Shown here in pieces: positions 10,147 through 20,166 of a stretch of DNA of 64,000 nt (its first letter is position 1; each line of letters begins with the position of its first letter). The stretch spans positions 595,003,038-595,067,037 of the forward strand of contig OZ010786.1 in NCBI GenBank assembly GCA_963932465.1. The letters are read 5' to 3'. The stretch is from Maratus speciosus (Eukaryota; Arthropoda; Arachnida; Araneae; Salticidae). Both the position numbers and the translations under genes were made by a program. The notes beneath the pieces are model-generated. The model worked only from the letters and a program-made list of their open reading frames with translations, was not told the DNA's origin and did no database searches.

Positions 10147-10915
10147 ATAATATAGTTTTAAAAGCAACTTCAGTACAGTCAAAATTGCATGTTACCGCTA
10201 TCTATGAAACAGAACACGAACATTTACAATCATTCAACATATACAAAATTTGTAAGCTTCCTTAGAAATATGTTGTTTATTTCATCTTTATATTTATGGT
10301 ATTTGACGACGCATAGAATTTTAAAAGTAGGAAGAATAAACATATTGGAAAATTTTAATGTTTCCGATTTGTGAATACAACATAGGGTTGACAGTATGGC
10401 CTCCATTTTTATACCGAAACTTCGATTTCAAACCGCAACATTTTAACCCTTTATCTACTGACAGTACTTATAAGTACCATTAAAATAACTTGTTACAAAA
10501 TTCATTTAATACATCAATTAGTTGTAATACAGTTTGGAATGAGTTACAGATACATTACTTTATCCCGTTCCAAAAGCATTATTGGTTACAAAAAGCAAAA
10601 ATATTTTTAAGAGGATGATTTATTTTGAATTTGCATCTTTTTAGCTTTCTTTGCGTTTTTTTTTTTTTTTTTTGGGGGGGGGGATTCTCAATTCGGAAAT
10701 ATTTCTATATTTCTATTGTAAGAACATTATATTTGTACATTTTCTAGTTCTACAAAATGCTAAGAAAGGTATTTATAATAAAAGATTTGAGTGGGAATAC
10801 AAATATTGCACAAAGATTTATTTAATAAAAGTGGAGGCAAAACTGGAACCCTAATTACTACAGTTTCCGAATGTTAATCTTCGTCTTATTAAATGCAAAT
10901 TTCTTGCAATAGTTA
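10147..10915. other. Non-coding; partial TTAA element and a T/G tract
   Basis: At about 10445 a tip TTAACCCTTTATCTACTGAC is followed by the palindrome GTACTTATAAGTAC, which looks like the left end of another TTAA MITE. I could not find its right end. A T-run followed by a G-run lies at about 10657-10683. In unit 2 it is much longer (29112-29156) and in unit 3 it is replaced by a short mixed G-rich stretch. Frames over it are artefacts. Confidence 0.5.
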
Positions 10916-11903
10916 ACGTGTCCCTACTTGCGAACTTCCGGCTTAACTTCCATAAAACGTAAGTTAACTTAAATCGGATCAAACAGGTTGTAGCCAGAAA
11001 ACAATTTAGATATACAGTAAAACCACCTTATAGCGACCACGTTCCTTTCCAATAAAAACTAGTCGTTCCGAGAGGTGTTCTCTTAATGGAGGTCATGTTT
11101 AAATCTAGTTTTAATTGTTGAAATAGGTAAAAATTATTGTTACTAAAATTTATTTTTAAAATTAGGAAAAAATATGAAAATTTAAGTATCGAAACAAAAG
11201 TTGATTACATAAGTTAATTACTGCAGAGTTTAAAAAATGAATACATTGACGTTTGCTTTGATTTTACAGTTTTAGCTTTTATAATTTTTATTTCGAAGTT
11301 CGGTAAATAGATGCAATTTTTTTTCCGAAGGGAACAAATGATGACGATTCATTAATTTATCTATTTCTTTGAGAGTTTCCTGACAGAATAGGGATTATTG
11401 ACCGCCTTTCTTAATTTGTCATCAGAGTTAAATTAATTGCCTAAAAAGGCACAAAGTTGTTTAAACACTTAAAAATTACCGGGAAAAAAATCTGAACTTA
11501 GTTTAGAAGTTTGATGAATAATGCGCTCTCGGGAATTACTTTTCTAATAAAACCTTCTTCAAGCGACCAGGAAAAAACGGAATTTGTTTCATTTTCTTCG
11601 AAGAAATTGGTCGGTCATGCAGAGCTCAACTAGGATGGTCGCTGAATGGAAGTAAAATTAGTATTGAGCCTAAGGAAATAAATTTCGTTCCATGAAATAT
11701 TGTCTTCAAAGGAAGTGGTTGCTTAATGGAGGTGGTCGCACAGGGAGGTTTCACTGTATAATAAGTTATTTAATTTCCTGTTTCAACATTGAACTCCTTT
11801 CATATCATTTCTTTAAAAAAATTGTGGTACGAAACATGTTTGACCTGGTTTAAATTAACTCACATTTTACGGAAGTTAAGTCCGAAGTTGACAAGTATAC
11901 GTG
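10916..11903. mobile_element. Inverted-repeat element interrupted by a pogo-like element
   Basis: The left arm (ACGTGTCCCTACTTGCG, then CTTCCGGCTTAACTTCC and AAACGTAAGTTAACTTAAA) is repeated inverted at the right. The right arm contains TTTAAATTAACTCACATTTT, GGAAGTTAAGTCCGAAG and TATACGTGT. The arms are about 70 bp with scattered mismatches. The whole interior is taken by the pogo-like element at 11015-11756. The tips resemble those of the 15988 element. Confidence 0.65.
11015..11756. mobile_element. pogo-like MITE A
   Basis: It begins CAGTAAAACCACCTTATAG and ends GGAGGTTTCACTG, each flanked by TA, the target of Tc1/mariner/pogo elements. CAGT(G/A)AAACCTC-type tips are common for pogo/Tigger relatives. 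Both subterminal regions hold repeated words such as GTTCC..TCCAATAAAAA, GGTCGC and TTAATGGAGGT. No transposase frame is present. A second, diverged family member lies at 16881. Confidence 0.75.
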
Positions 11904-12215
11904 TGGAATGTCACTTATAAGAACACCCGTTTCGATTGCCTATATAACTTACCTATATATCTGCCGAAATTTAATATTACACATACTAATATTAAGCATT
12001 AACTACTTTTTAATTAAAAACCACTGATTAAAAAATAATACAAACTTATCATACAGTAAACAAAGATAAAGTAAAAAAAAAATTTCTATCGACAAAGTTC
12101 TATTTGGTTCATGATTTCTTGGTCGTGATCCTATGCGTTGCTGATTTGAAATATAATCCATGCATCCTAGAACGTAAAAATGCATGATGATGTCATAATG
12201 ATGATTGTACATGCG
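11904..12215. other. Non-coding spacer
   Basis: AT-rich, conserved in all three units. Apart from small indels I see nothing in it. The minus frame at 12003-12212 shows no recognisable similarity. Confidence 0.5.
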
Positions 12216-12402
12216 TTAACCACTTGAGGGGCAAGCAAAAATGATTTTGAATTGTCACCGCAATAATCGAATTTTTTTTATTTTAAAGTAAGGAAAATCA
12301 ATTTATCAACGATTTTTCTCCAGTGTTAAAAATATAAAATTTAGTTAAATTTTTCTGGTAAGAATCTTGTTTAAATTAGAAGGGATATGTTTTATCCCTC
12401 CG
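12216..12402. mobile_element. TTAA MITE, CCCCTTGAGGGGC family, right end lost
   Basis: The left tip TTAACCACTTGAGGGGCAAG matches, in reverse, the right end of the complete family member at 14772-14980. The inner words match too. Similarity stops after GGGATATGTTTTATCCC, the subterminal palindrome, so the last 20 bp and the second TTAA are missing. The state is the same in units 2 and 3. Confidence 0.7.
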
Positions 12403-12764
12403 CCAGCACATCGATCATACATCACTGCTAAATATCACACCATTTCATATTTTACCTCATCGAATATAAAAAAATTGTAATGTCAGATTAAATTTATTTG
12501 AAAGTTTGCTACATAAACTGGTGATATTTTATACTGGTAAAATTTTATAATACAATACCAGTATTATATCTTTTCAACTAATCCACTTTAAATTTAGGCT
12601 ATACATTTTCCGAACACCCTGACAGTCTACCAGTCGAGAATGAAATAACTGAGGATTTAAATAGAAGATGGCGGCATTTGTTATGTGTGCACCTGAAAAA
12701 GAGAGCCTTATTACCTGCGCGGGAAACTTTTCCCAATTAATATAAATAGAATATTTCTAGTTAT
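12403..12764. other. Non-coding spacer
   Basis: AT-rich, no recognisable feature. Unit 1 has a few extra bases near 12520 relative to units 2 and 3. Confidence 0.45.
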
Positions 12765-12985
12765 TTAACCCCTTGAAGCGCGGTGGTTCATTTTTGAACC
12801 ACTTAATTTTATTTCCTAAATGTCAGATTCGCACCAGATTTTTCCAGTGAAAATTTTCCTTTTATCAAGTACGCGAAGAAAAGCTTTAACTTATTTTCAA
12901 ATATTTTTTTTTTTTAATAATTCCGTTGTTATTCAATGATTTCAGAATTTTACGCATATAAGTACCTTGTCCCTGAAAGGGTTAA
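12765..12985. mobile_element. TTAA MITE, CCCCTTGAAG family (first of a train of three)
   Basis: Edges are TTAACCCCTTGAAGCGCGG and GTCCCTGAAAGGGTTAA. The palindrome GGTGGTTCATTTTTGAACCACT lies inside the left tip and an inner GCACCAGATTTTTCC box follows. Its right TTAA is also the left TTAA of the next element. Confidence 0.8.
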
Positions 12986-13180
12986 TCCTTTCCGGCACAG
13001 AAACCTTTTATTCGTAAAATGATGAAATGATTGATTGACACCAGATTTGACAATATTCTTAGAAAGTAAAACTTATTCTTCTGAACTTTCGTTATAAAAG
13101 CAAAATTTTATAAAAATATTCTTGATGTCTTTTCCAAGTTTGGAATTAAAATTGGTGAATAAAAAGACATGTTCTCTTAA
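12982..13180. mobile_element. TTAA MITE, CCTTTCCGGCAC family (second of the train)
   Basis: It starts TTAATCCTTTCCGGCACAG and shares with the 7381 element the words GTAAAATGATGAAATGATTGA, GACACCAG and TTTGGAATTAAAATT. It ends at a TTAA (13177) that begins the third element. Confidence 0.7.
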
Positions 13181-13394
13181 ACCTTTCCCGCACAGAAAAG
13201 TTCTGTCCGTAAAATGATGAAATGATTGACTGACACCGGAATTTATAAGCTCTTTCTTTAGAAATTAAAAACTTTTAACTTTAAACTTCCATTGTAAAAG
13301 CAAAATTTTATTAAAAAAATTTTGGTGTCTTTTGTAAAATTGGAATTAAAATTTGGGAGTCCCGCCGTGGGATCACTACGCTTGAAACGGTTAC
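13177..13394. mobile_element. TTAA MITE, CCTTTCCCGCAC family (third of the train)
   Basis: It starts TTAAACCTTTCCCGCACAG, with the palindrome ACAGAAAAGTTCTGT directly inside. It has the same interior as the previous element and ends near CTTGAAACGGTTA, a decayed TTAA. Two near-copies of one family lie head-to-tail. Confidence 0.7.
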
Positions 13395-14683
13395 ATACAT
13401 TATTTATGCAAAATGTCTGTCATAAAGAAAGCAAAACTTTCCATTTTATTTTACTGCTGAAAGTTTACCACGGTGGTATTATAACTTTTTTTTCACTGAT
13501 ATTCTTCTTAATAAGAGATGATAAGGGATTCTTCTTGATAAGAGATTTGTTTATTTTGTCAAAATTTGTCGGTGCCGTAGGCCGCGACTACAGCCTTGAC
13601 GAACAGCCACCAGTAAAAATGAATAAATATTTTTGATTTTTTAAAACTTATATTCTGGAAAAAATATGTTATATAAAGGTACATTTTCTTTTATTTACTG
13701 GTGGAAGTTTGCCCCGTCGATCATCAGACCTTTTTTTCATAGCTCCAAGATATGCTGTCGGAAAATAAACCATTACTGGAACAATAGTTATGGATAAGGC
13801 GCTGAAAAAATATTTTTGAACGAAAAAACCTGTTTGATTTTTTGTTCAACATAAAATAAATATGAATTTATGTTGAATTAACATAGAAATAAAAATTAAA
13901 TGGATTTTCGGAAGTAGATGTTTTTGCTATCTGCCCCGTCGCATTCACACATTAAATTGCAAGATTCATGTTGTCTTTTCTGACAACAGCGCTAACTTGA
14001 TCACATGGAACACCCTGATGAGGAATGTATTACGTTCCTGATATATTAAATCATTAGTTGGTTGCCCTTTTATTTATTCTGGTAGGAGAAGTTTTTTCAT
14101 ATAGAAAAGATTTGTTTATATAAAATAATATTACTCAGTATTGTTATATATTAAATGATATTGTGTCGATATTGCATTATAATAGACTTGTAATATATAG
14201 AAAAACAGCTATTTAACCATCTTATCCCATTAATTTTGCTATTAAATGTTTTTTTTTAACATGAACTTTTACAATAAGGAAATTCGTACTTTTCACCCAC
14301 TCAGGGTCGATTAATATTTGGAAAAACCATCAAAAAAGTTCCTAATTTTTATTACAGAAATTGAATATTTATAAGGTTTCTAAATAATATATGCAATTAC
14401 TTTTTTTTTAGGCGAAAAAAAAGAAGTTATAGAAAAAATTGATATTTGTAGAAAATCCGTCATGCGTGAATTCTGTGTCTTAATGTTTGTTTTACACCAT
14501 ACAAATTAATGCGAATAAGACCTTTATTTTTTACATCTTAGATCTTTATTTATCATCATCACGCACATTTTTATAAATAATATTTGAAATAATATATATG
14601 TGCATTACATTTTGATTATTAATCTTTTTTTGAGTGTGACATATTTCGAAACCTTCAATACGAAGTCCATCATCACAATCAGC
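13395..14683. other. Non-coding, AT-rich; no recognisable element
   Basis: Conserved in the three units. Two similar words (TTACTGCTGAAAGTTTACC near 13450 and TTACTGGTGGAAGTTTGCC near 13696) hint at an old direct repeat. The frames at 13322 and 14605 have no family similarity. In unit 3 two copy-specific elements (53824 and 54400) were inserted in the matching stretch. Confidence 0.5.
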
Positions 14684-14691
14684 GCCAAAAG

Positions 14692-15089
14692 AGGTGTTGC
14701 CAGATTGGGGACTTTTTTATTTAGATTGTTTGATTGACACCGCTTTTCTGAAATAGAAAGTTTCGGTCTATTTAACCCCTTGAGGGGCGATGTGATAAAA
14801 TATACCCCACCTAATTTAAACAATACTCTCACCAGAAAATTTTAACTAAATTTTATATTTTTAACTTTGGAGGAAAATCGACGTAAATTTGAAAATCCTT
14901 ATTGAAAAATAAAATATTTCAATTATTCCGTCGAGAATTCAATATTTAGAGACATTTTTACTTGCCCCTCAAGGGGTTAAAAGTAGATTAAAAATTCTGA
15001 AAAATAATGCGAATTATACTATTTTAAATAAGTGGCGACAGTCAGATAATCTGAATTTAAAAAAAAAAGTCCCCAGTCTGTCAACACTA
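14692..15089. mobile_element. hAT-like MITE with 8-bp TSD, carrying a nested TTAA MITE
   Basis: The ends AGGTGTTGCCAGATTGGGG and CCCCAGTCTGTCAACACTA are inverted repeats, flanked by the same 8 bp, GCCAAAAG, on both sides. Unit 3 (55060-55249) has the cleaner ends CAGTGTTGCCAG / CTGGCAACACTG. An 8-bp duplication with a CAG-type tip fits the hAT superfamily. The extra 200 bp in units 1 and 2 is the TTAA element at 14772. Confidence 0.8.
14772..14980. mobile_element. TTAA MITE, CCCCTTGAGGGGC family, nested in hAT MITE
   Basis: Edges are TTAACCCCTTGAGGGGC and GCCCCTCAAGGGGTTAA, a 17-bp terminal repeat apart from the last base pairs. The near-palindrome GTGATAAAATATACCCCAC lies at the left and the inner box CTCACCAGAAAATTTTAAC follows. 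Unit 3 shows the empty site as TATTTAAAAATAG, so this insertion postdates the split of unit 3. Confidence 0.85.
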
Positions 15090-15178
15090 GCCAAAAGCAA
15101 ACCCCAAATTGTAATATTCAAAGACTTCACTCAGAAAAGCCATTTAATTTTTTCTGGTTTCAAAAGATTTTCCAGCAA

Positions 15179-15269
15179 TTAAGTCTCCAGCCCGGAAATA
15201 TGACGGGCACGAGAAATAACGAACGACACCTCAGCCCGTGATATTGACGGGAGCGAGAAATAAGGGGTT
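15179..15269. repeat. Short direct duplication with CCCG..CGGG palindromes
   Basis: Two tandem versions of AGCCCG(G/T)(A/G)ATAT(T)GACGGG-(C/A)GAGAAATAA occur here and the segment ends in AAGGGGTTAA. It looks like a duplicated right end of a TTAA element whose left part is gone. Confidence 0.5.
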
Positions 15270-15568
15270 AATATAGTTTCAAGATTCACAACTGTATTTT
15301 TAAACTATCCCATAAAACTTCGCAATATAAACAGCGGTAAGTAAATATCTCATCAAGTATTGTCAAGTGTCTCGTGTAAATCATGGCTCCAAATAGTCTT
15401 GACACCACTAATTTCTTAGTTTATTTCGCCATCTTTAATCGCAGATATTTTTGCGAAGAAAATCATTTTAAAGTACTCGTGTCCAGAGCATTTGGAGACC
15501 CGATTTACGCGGGAATCCTGGCTGCACTAATCACATCCCATAAGAACCTTTATTAATTTTTCAACATA
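15270..15568. other. Non-coding spacer
   Basis: Highly conserved among the three units but without coding frame or element ends. Confidence 0.45.
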
Positions 15569-15959
15569 CATATCGCTCACCCGCAATAAAAGTGACACAT
15601 CTCGCAAAAATTCATTTTGCGTCTTATTCCACTAAAAGGTCTGTCATAGGTGTGTCTTGCTATACAATATGTTTCATAAGCGCAGTTGTACTTAAAATCA
15701 CTTTATTGCAAATATGTCTCCTTGTGACCAAAGAAGAGAGGTGGGTTGCGTGGGGAGGTAAAATTACCCAACTCTCCAAACCTCATCCTACGTCTTCATT
15801 CTTAAGGGTTTTACGATTTTAAGCACTTTTTTATTCCTGCATGCAGAGCTAACTACTATAATCTCATGTTACAGTAAATTCATGCAAATTTTCTTTTGGC
15901 TCTCGTCTGAAATTTACTTTTGTCGAGATGTGTCAATTTTCATGCGAGTGAGCGATATG
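15569..15959 (+). mobile_element. Inverted-repeat element, CATATCGCTCACC family
   Basis: CATATCGCTCACCCGCAAT, then GTGACACATCTCG at the left, is mirrored at the right by CGAGATGTGTCA, then GCGAGTGAGCGATATG. The arms are about 37 bp. It is the reverse-orientation relative of the element at 3838. The frame at 15592-15822 lies wholly inside it and shows no known domain. Confidence 0.75.
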
Positions 15960-15987
15960 ATGTATCTATTATAGTACAGCATAGCTT

Positions 15988-16203
15988 CCAACCTTTCACT
16001 AATATTCCGTAATACCTGGATTAATTTGACCCAGGTTAAACACTTTCGAACCAGAAATTTTATTTCATGAATATTTATTTATTTAAATCAAGGTTTCAAC
16101 GTGGAACATATTTAATTTCATTTCTTAAAAAAATTCTGGTTTGAAACCTATTAAACCAGGGTCAAATTAACGCACGTATTACAGAAGATTAGTTTCAGGT
16201 TGG
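15988..16203. mobile_element. Inverted-repeat element, CCAACCT tip
   Basis: CCAACCTTTCACTAATATTC and TTAATTTGACCCAGG at the left are mirrored by CCAGGGTCAAATTAACG and GATTAGTTTCAGGTTGG at the right. The arms are about 55 bp. An inner pair AACCAGAAATTTT / AAAAATTCTGGTTTG repeats the inner-box theme of the TTAA MITEs. The tips resemble the 10916 element. Confidence 0.75.
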
Positions 16204-16286
16204 CACCCATGGTACAGACATTTTAAACTGTTTAAGTTTTTAAAAAAATATCATGCGGTCGTAACAGTAGCGTTTAACGTTAGCGT

Positions 16287-16497
16287 TTAACCCATTAACC
16301 GCTGAAACTATAACAGAGGGAACAGAAAAATGTTTGCCACCACAAATTTTGAAAAAAAAAATTTACTGATCAAAGTTTCTCTTGCTAAATAAAGCGATTT
16401 TTTAAATTTATAACTAGTGGTAGTTTAATAGTAAATTTAAGCATGATAATTTATTTTTACTGTTGCGTGAACGCAACACCAACGGGTAATGGGTTAA
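16287..16497. mobile_element. TTAA MITE, CCCATTAACCGC family
   Basis: Edges are TTAACCCATTAACCGCTG and AACGGGTAATGGGTTAA. The palindrome GTTGCGTGAACGCAAC lies inside the right tip. The inner boxes are GCCACCACAAATTTTG and the inverted AACTAGTGGTAG. Its right TTAA is shared with the next element. Confidence 0.85.
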
Positions 16498-16700
16498 CCC
16501 CTTCGGGACGGGAGCATTTTACGAAATTTTTAATCTTTTGTCACCGTTTTTTAAAAACAGAAAATTGTCTTTTCTTGAATCGCAAAATGCGCTGATTTAA
16601 TAAGGCAAATTTTACAGTAAAATTTTACTGGTGAGGAAAAACAAGGATTCTGAGTGCTTCATGCGGCACGTATACGTGTTGCTCGTCCCCAAGGGGTTAA
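16494..16700. mobile_element. TTAA MITE, CCCCTTCGGGACGGGAGC family
   Basis: Edges are TTAACCCCTTCGGGACGGG and GTCCCCAAGGGGTTAA. The palindrome CACGTATACGTG (unit 1: ACGTATACGT) lies inside the right tip. The centre reads GATTTAATAAGGCAAATTTT. Additional younger copies are at 42504 and 57270. Confidence 0.85.
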
Positions 16701-16880
16701 TAAGGTGAAAAATACTCCCTTGGCAAAAGTTTATGGGCATTCCACATATCATCGTCGCCTCAGCAACAGTAGGGCATATAATAATAATCGGAAATGAGAT
16801 GTCTGCCTTGCTGCTATGGAAAACTGTGTCCGCATTTAGTGGAACAGTTGGAAATTTTTAAAAAACACATCTGAGATATA

Positions 16881-17629
16881 AAGTGAAACCTCCCTAAAAC
16901 GACTACGTTCCATTCCAATAAAAATGAGTCGCTCAGAAAGGTGGTCGGAATGGAGTTCATGTTTAAAACTATATTTTAATTGATGATAAAAGGTATCAAA
17001 TTAATGTTACTAAAATATATTTTTCACATTAGGAAAATATCTGAAAATTTAAGTATCAAAACAAAAGTTAATTACATAAGTTAATTACTGTAGAGTTTAA
17101 AAAATGAATATATTGACGTTTGCTTTGATTTTTTTTATCTTTCATAACTTTTATTTCTAAGTCCTTTCGAGGTTCAGTAAATAAATGCCTTTTTTTGACG
17201 GGAACAAATAGTGACGATTTCATTTATTTGTTTGAGAGTTTCCTAACGGAATAGGGCAGGGGAGTGACCGTCATTCTTAATTCGCCATCAGAGTTAAATT
17301 CATTGCCTAAAAGGGCACAAAGGGGTTTAAGCACATAAAAGTTACTAGAATAAAAGAAAATCTAAACTTTGATTAGAAGTTTGATGAATAATGCGCCCTC
17401 CGGAATTATTTTTCTAATAAAACCTTCTTCAAGCGACCAGAGAAAAACTGAATTTGTTTCATTTTCTACAAAGAAATGGGTCGCTCATGGAGGGAGTTCA
17501 TCTGGGATGGTCTCTGAATGGGGGTAAAATTAGTATTGAGCCTATGGGAATAAATTTCGTTCCAAGAAAAAATGACCGTTCAGGGTGGTGGAAGCTTAAT
17601 GGAGGTGCTCGCACAGTGAGGTTTCACTG
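16881..17629. mobile_element. pogo-like MITE B
   Basis: It begins (C/A)AGTGAAACCTCCCTAAAAC and ends GTGAGGTTTCACTG beside TA. Unit 2 retains the intact CAGTG start. It has repeated subterminal words like GGTCGC, AATGGAG and TTCCAATAAAAA. It is related to element A (11015) along its length but clearly diverged. The frame at 17454-17672, seen in all units, is a by-product of its right subterminal repeats. Confidence 0.75.
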
Positions 17630-17909
17630 TAGTATTAAACATAACTTTGTGTTTCAGAAGCTGTTCCGCTAGATTCAAACACAGTTATTCATAGCAGTAT
17701 GTCAGGCATCTCGTTTTTTATTATTACTAGATGCCCCACTGTTGATCTGAAGAGACGACATTATGGCCAGTGTAGGGAATCATTTCTTTACGCACATTTC
17801 GAGTAACTCCTCATTGCAATTTTTTGCAGAACATGACAAGAACATTCTTGAAATTCGCTTATTTATCAATTATTTTATCTTATCATTGTTGCATAAATAG
17901 TGATGCTTT
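17630..17909. other. Non-coding spacer
   Basis: No feature seen; conserved in all units. Confidence 0.45.
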
Positions 17910-18117
17910 TTAACACTAGAACGCCAAGAAATGTTACTCCTGTTTCATGAAAATATTACACACCACAATTTTTATTTAAAATTATTTAATTTAGTTATTC
18001 AACGTAATTCTGCGTTGTTAATATTTAACTTATTTTAGGAAAATATTTCTGGCTTCAGTAGACTTTTAATCATACGCCTGGAGCCTAACCGACTCCTTCC
18101 GGGCGTTCTAGTGTTAC
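17910..18117. mobile_element. TTAA MITE, CACTAGAACGCC family
   Basis: TTAACACTAGAACGCC at left and GGGCGTTCTAGTGTTA(A) at right are terminal repeats. The last TTAA is mutated to TTAC here but intact in unit 2 (36519). The palindrome-like GGAGCCTAACCGACTCC sits inside the right tip. A sister family (tip CACTAGAACGGCGGG) gave the younger insertions at 23753 and 42217. Confidence 0.85.
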
Positions 18118-18656
18118 TGCACCTGAATGGATGATGCTCTTTGCATCCTGAACGAAAGGTGTGGTGCTATCTTCAATATACATTTATTATTTATACAAAG
18201 TTCCAAAATATTTTCTCCTCAGGTAATGAGGGATACACAGTGAAACGATTATCGCAAGAAATTATATCATTTCGTTTTCTAAAATATTAAGTATGCTTCA
18301 AATCTTGTGGAGTGCATAGTCAAAAAACACAGTGAAATGTTCACATGGATATTTCGTAAGTCCATGTGTTTTTTCTACTTTGGAAAAGCTTTTCTCATCG
18401 ACCCCGGAGCAGCTTTGCCACTTTCCATTTCGCATTTGTATTCTTTATATTCTACCATTTGTTACAGTTTCACCCCATGTGTCACTATCTTCCTAGATTT
18501 TTTTTCTCGGGCATAATTCTTTTTATTTTTCTGAATTTCCTAGGGTTTTCAAATTTTTTATCTTTCGATTTCTGAATGATTGTTAGACTTCCTCGGACAA
18601 GTTTTTATGTATTTTTTATGTCCACAAATAAACATGACACGATTAAATTTTTTGAT
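18118..18656. other. Non-coding, AT-rich
   Basis: Two overlapping frames (18307 and 18366) are phenylalanine-rich, exist in every unit, and show no recognised domain. I see nothing else. Confidence 0.45.
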
Positions 18657-18877
18657 GCTTGATGGACCCTTGAAGGACAGTGATGCCGATATGGCAGCAC
18701 GGAACTTTAAATCCTAATTGCGATATTGAAACCGGAATTTTTTAATGAACATTTCATTTTTAAGTACACGAAAAATTTCTTTAACTTCTTTACAAATACA
18801 TCATCTTGTAAATACTGGTGTCATTCAATTATTTCAACATTTTACGAATACAAGTGCCTTGTCCCTGAAAGGGTTAA
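18657..18877. mobile_element. TTAA-type MITE, CCCTTGAAGG family, left TTAA lost
   Basis: The left tip GGACCCTTGAAGGACAG pairs with the right tip GTCCCTGAAAGGGTTAA. The inner boxes are GAAACCGGAATTTTTT and the inverted TACTGGTGTCATTC. The frame at 18745-18930 is internal and non-coding. Confidence 0.65.
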
Positions 18878-19077
18878 TGATTGAAATGTCTCACAAGGAG
18901 AGGGCCAACCTTATTAATCACATATTTTGATTATTTTAATATATGTTGTAGGGTAGAGACCCCTTAGTGCCAGGTTCAATGGATTTTATCCAACGTTCAT
19001 TTGTTCTTGAGAAACCAGGGGGGGGGGGGTCTAATAATAGTACACAACTTAAATACTTACATTGAAAACGCAATAGG

Positions 19078-19149
19078 TTGGTCGTAGCTCAGTTGGTACA
19101 GCGTTCGCTGGCTGATCTGCGGGCCCTGGTTCGGTACCCGAACGCGCTA
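19078..19149 (+). other. tRNA-like sequence (pseudo-tRNA, Ile-GAU-like) in left arm
   Basis: Box A TAGCTCAGTTGG and box B GGTTCGGTACC are both present with normal spacing. The anticodon loop reads CTGATCT, giving GAU after U33. The acceptor strands do not pair and the D stem is broken, so a functional tRNA is unlikely. The two Pol III promoter boxes might still be active. Confidence 0.65.
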
Positions 19150-19917
19150 CATTTGTTTTTCTCATTTTTTGCTTTATAAATATACTTGTAATTATAATTT
19201 AATAATTTCAATTACAAATTTTAATATCATGCATCAAATATAATGTTAACAAACTTAAATTTATCATTTTTTTATTTTTAAACTATTATTTCTCATCCTT
19301 TAAAGAGGTTTAAAAAGAGACTGGATCTATTATTGAACGATAAAAATTCCAAAATCGTGACAAAAACTGTTGTGGTGCCATCTGGTTATCATAAAATAAA
19401 AGAATATTCAAATAAAATAAAAATAAAAGCAGAAAGAAGATAAAGGTGAAAGCAAAAGTATTGAAAGCGCAAGCTTTACAAATTTAAAAATTTAAAAATC
19501 AAATTTAAAAAGTATTACGAATTTAAAAATCTTTAATATGCAAAAAATCGGTTGTAATTTAATTCTGGTGCTAGTATTTAATATAATTATACTTGTTACT
19601 TTAAAAACAGAATAATAATATTATCGCAATGACTTCCTTTGTTAAAGCAATGTGTAAATGATGTTTCTTTAAAATCACGAATTGACACAATTGCTCAATA
19701 TCATTGCATTCATAAAGAATATATGAAATACATTTTAAAAGTGATTTTTAAAAAATTAACAGTTTTATGATGTTTTATACAACTATATAGTTAAAAGTAA
19801 AAAATTAAATAGATTAAAATCCTAATTGATACACAATATAATAAATTTCAATTGACAATGAGATTATTAATTATACTTACAAGTATATTTATAAAACAAA
19901 AAATGAGAAAAACGAAT

Positions 19918-19989
19918 GTAGCGCATTCAGGTATCGAACCCGGGCCGCGGATCAGCCGGCAAACGGCATACCAACTGAGCTACGACCAA
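19918..19989 (-). other. tRNA-like sequence in right arm (inverted copy)
   Basis: On the minus strand it has box A TAGCTCAGTTGG and box B GGTTCGATACC, the better match to consensus. Its anticodon loop is CTGATCC (GAU). It mirrors the left-arm copy but differs at many positions. The plus frame at 19852-20124 is read across it and is not a gene. Confidence 0.65.
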
Positions 19990-20166
19990 CCTACTTACTT
20001 GCAAAGTAAGTATTTAAGTTGTGTACTATTATTAGACACCCCCGCTTTCTCAAGAACTAAGGAGCGTTGGATAAAATCCGTTGAACCTGACACTAAGAGG
20101 TCTCTAGCCTACAACATAGATTGAAATAATCAAAACTTGTGATTAACAAGGTTGGCCCGCTCCTTG

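Larger units (their letters stand above)
18894..20166. mobile_element. 1.27-kb foldback transposon with tRNA-like sequences in both arms
   Basis: It starts CAAGGAGAGGGCCAACCTT and ends inverted, GGCCCGCTCCTTG. Both flanks carry TCA, a 3-bp target duplication; unit 3 has the empty site TCTCAGTCCGC at about 59257-59267. The arms are about 330-370 bp of near-mirror sequence, each including a tRNA-like block (boxes A and B). The centre (about 19270-19850) is AT-rich and non-coding. Its superfamily is unclear; a 3-bp duplication would allow a Harbinger- or CACTA-type assignment but the tips do not confirm it. Unit 2 carries the same insertion at 37297. Confidence 0.85.

Noticed and set aside
17454..17672. 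72-residue frame conserved in all three units (also 35859 and 57820)
   Set aside because: It lies in the right subterminal repeats of the pogo-like element B; the shared start reflects recent duplication. A similar frame in element A (51516) comes from the same repeats.
18307..18575. Overlapping Phe-rich frames repeated in the units
   Set aside because: T-rich non-coding DNA gives such frames. They shift frame between units, so coding is not conserved.
19078..19149. Functional tRNA-Ile gene
   Set aside because: Boxes A and B are good, but the acceptor strands do not pair and the D stem is disrupted.
19852..20124. 90-residue plus-strand frame
   Set aside because: Read through the right arm and antisense tRNA-like block of the foldback; not conserved in unit 2.
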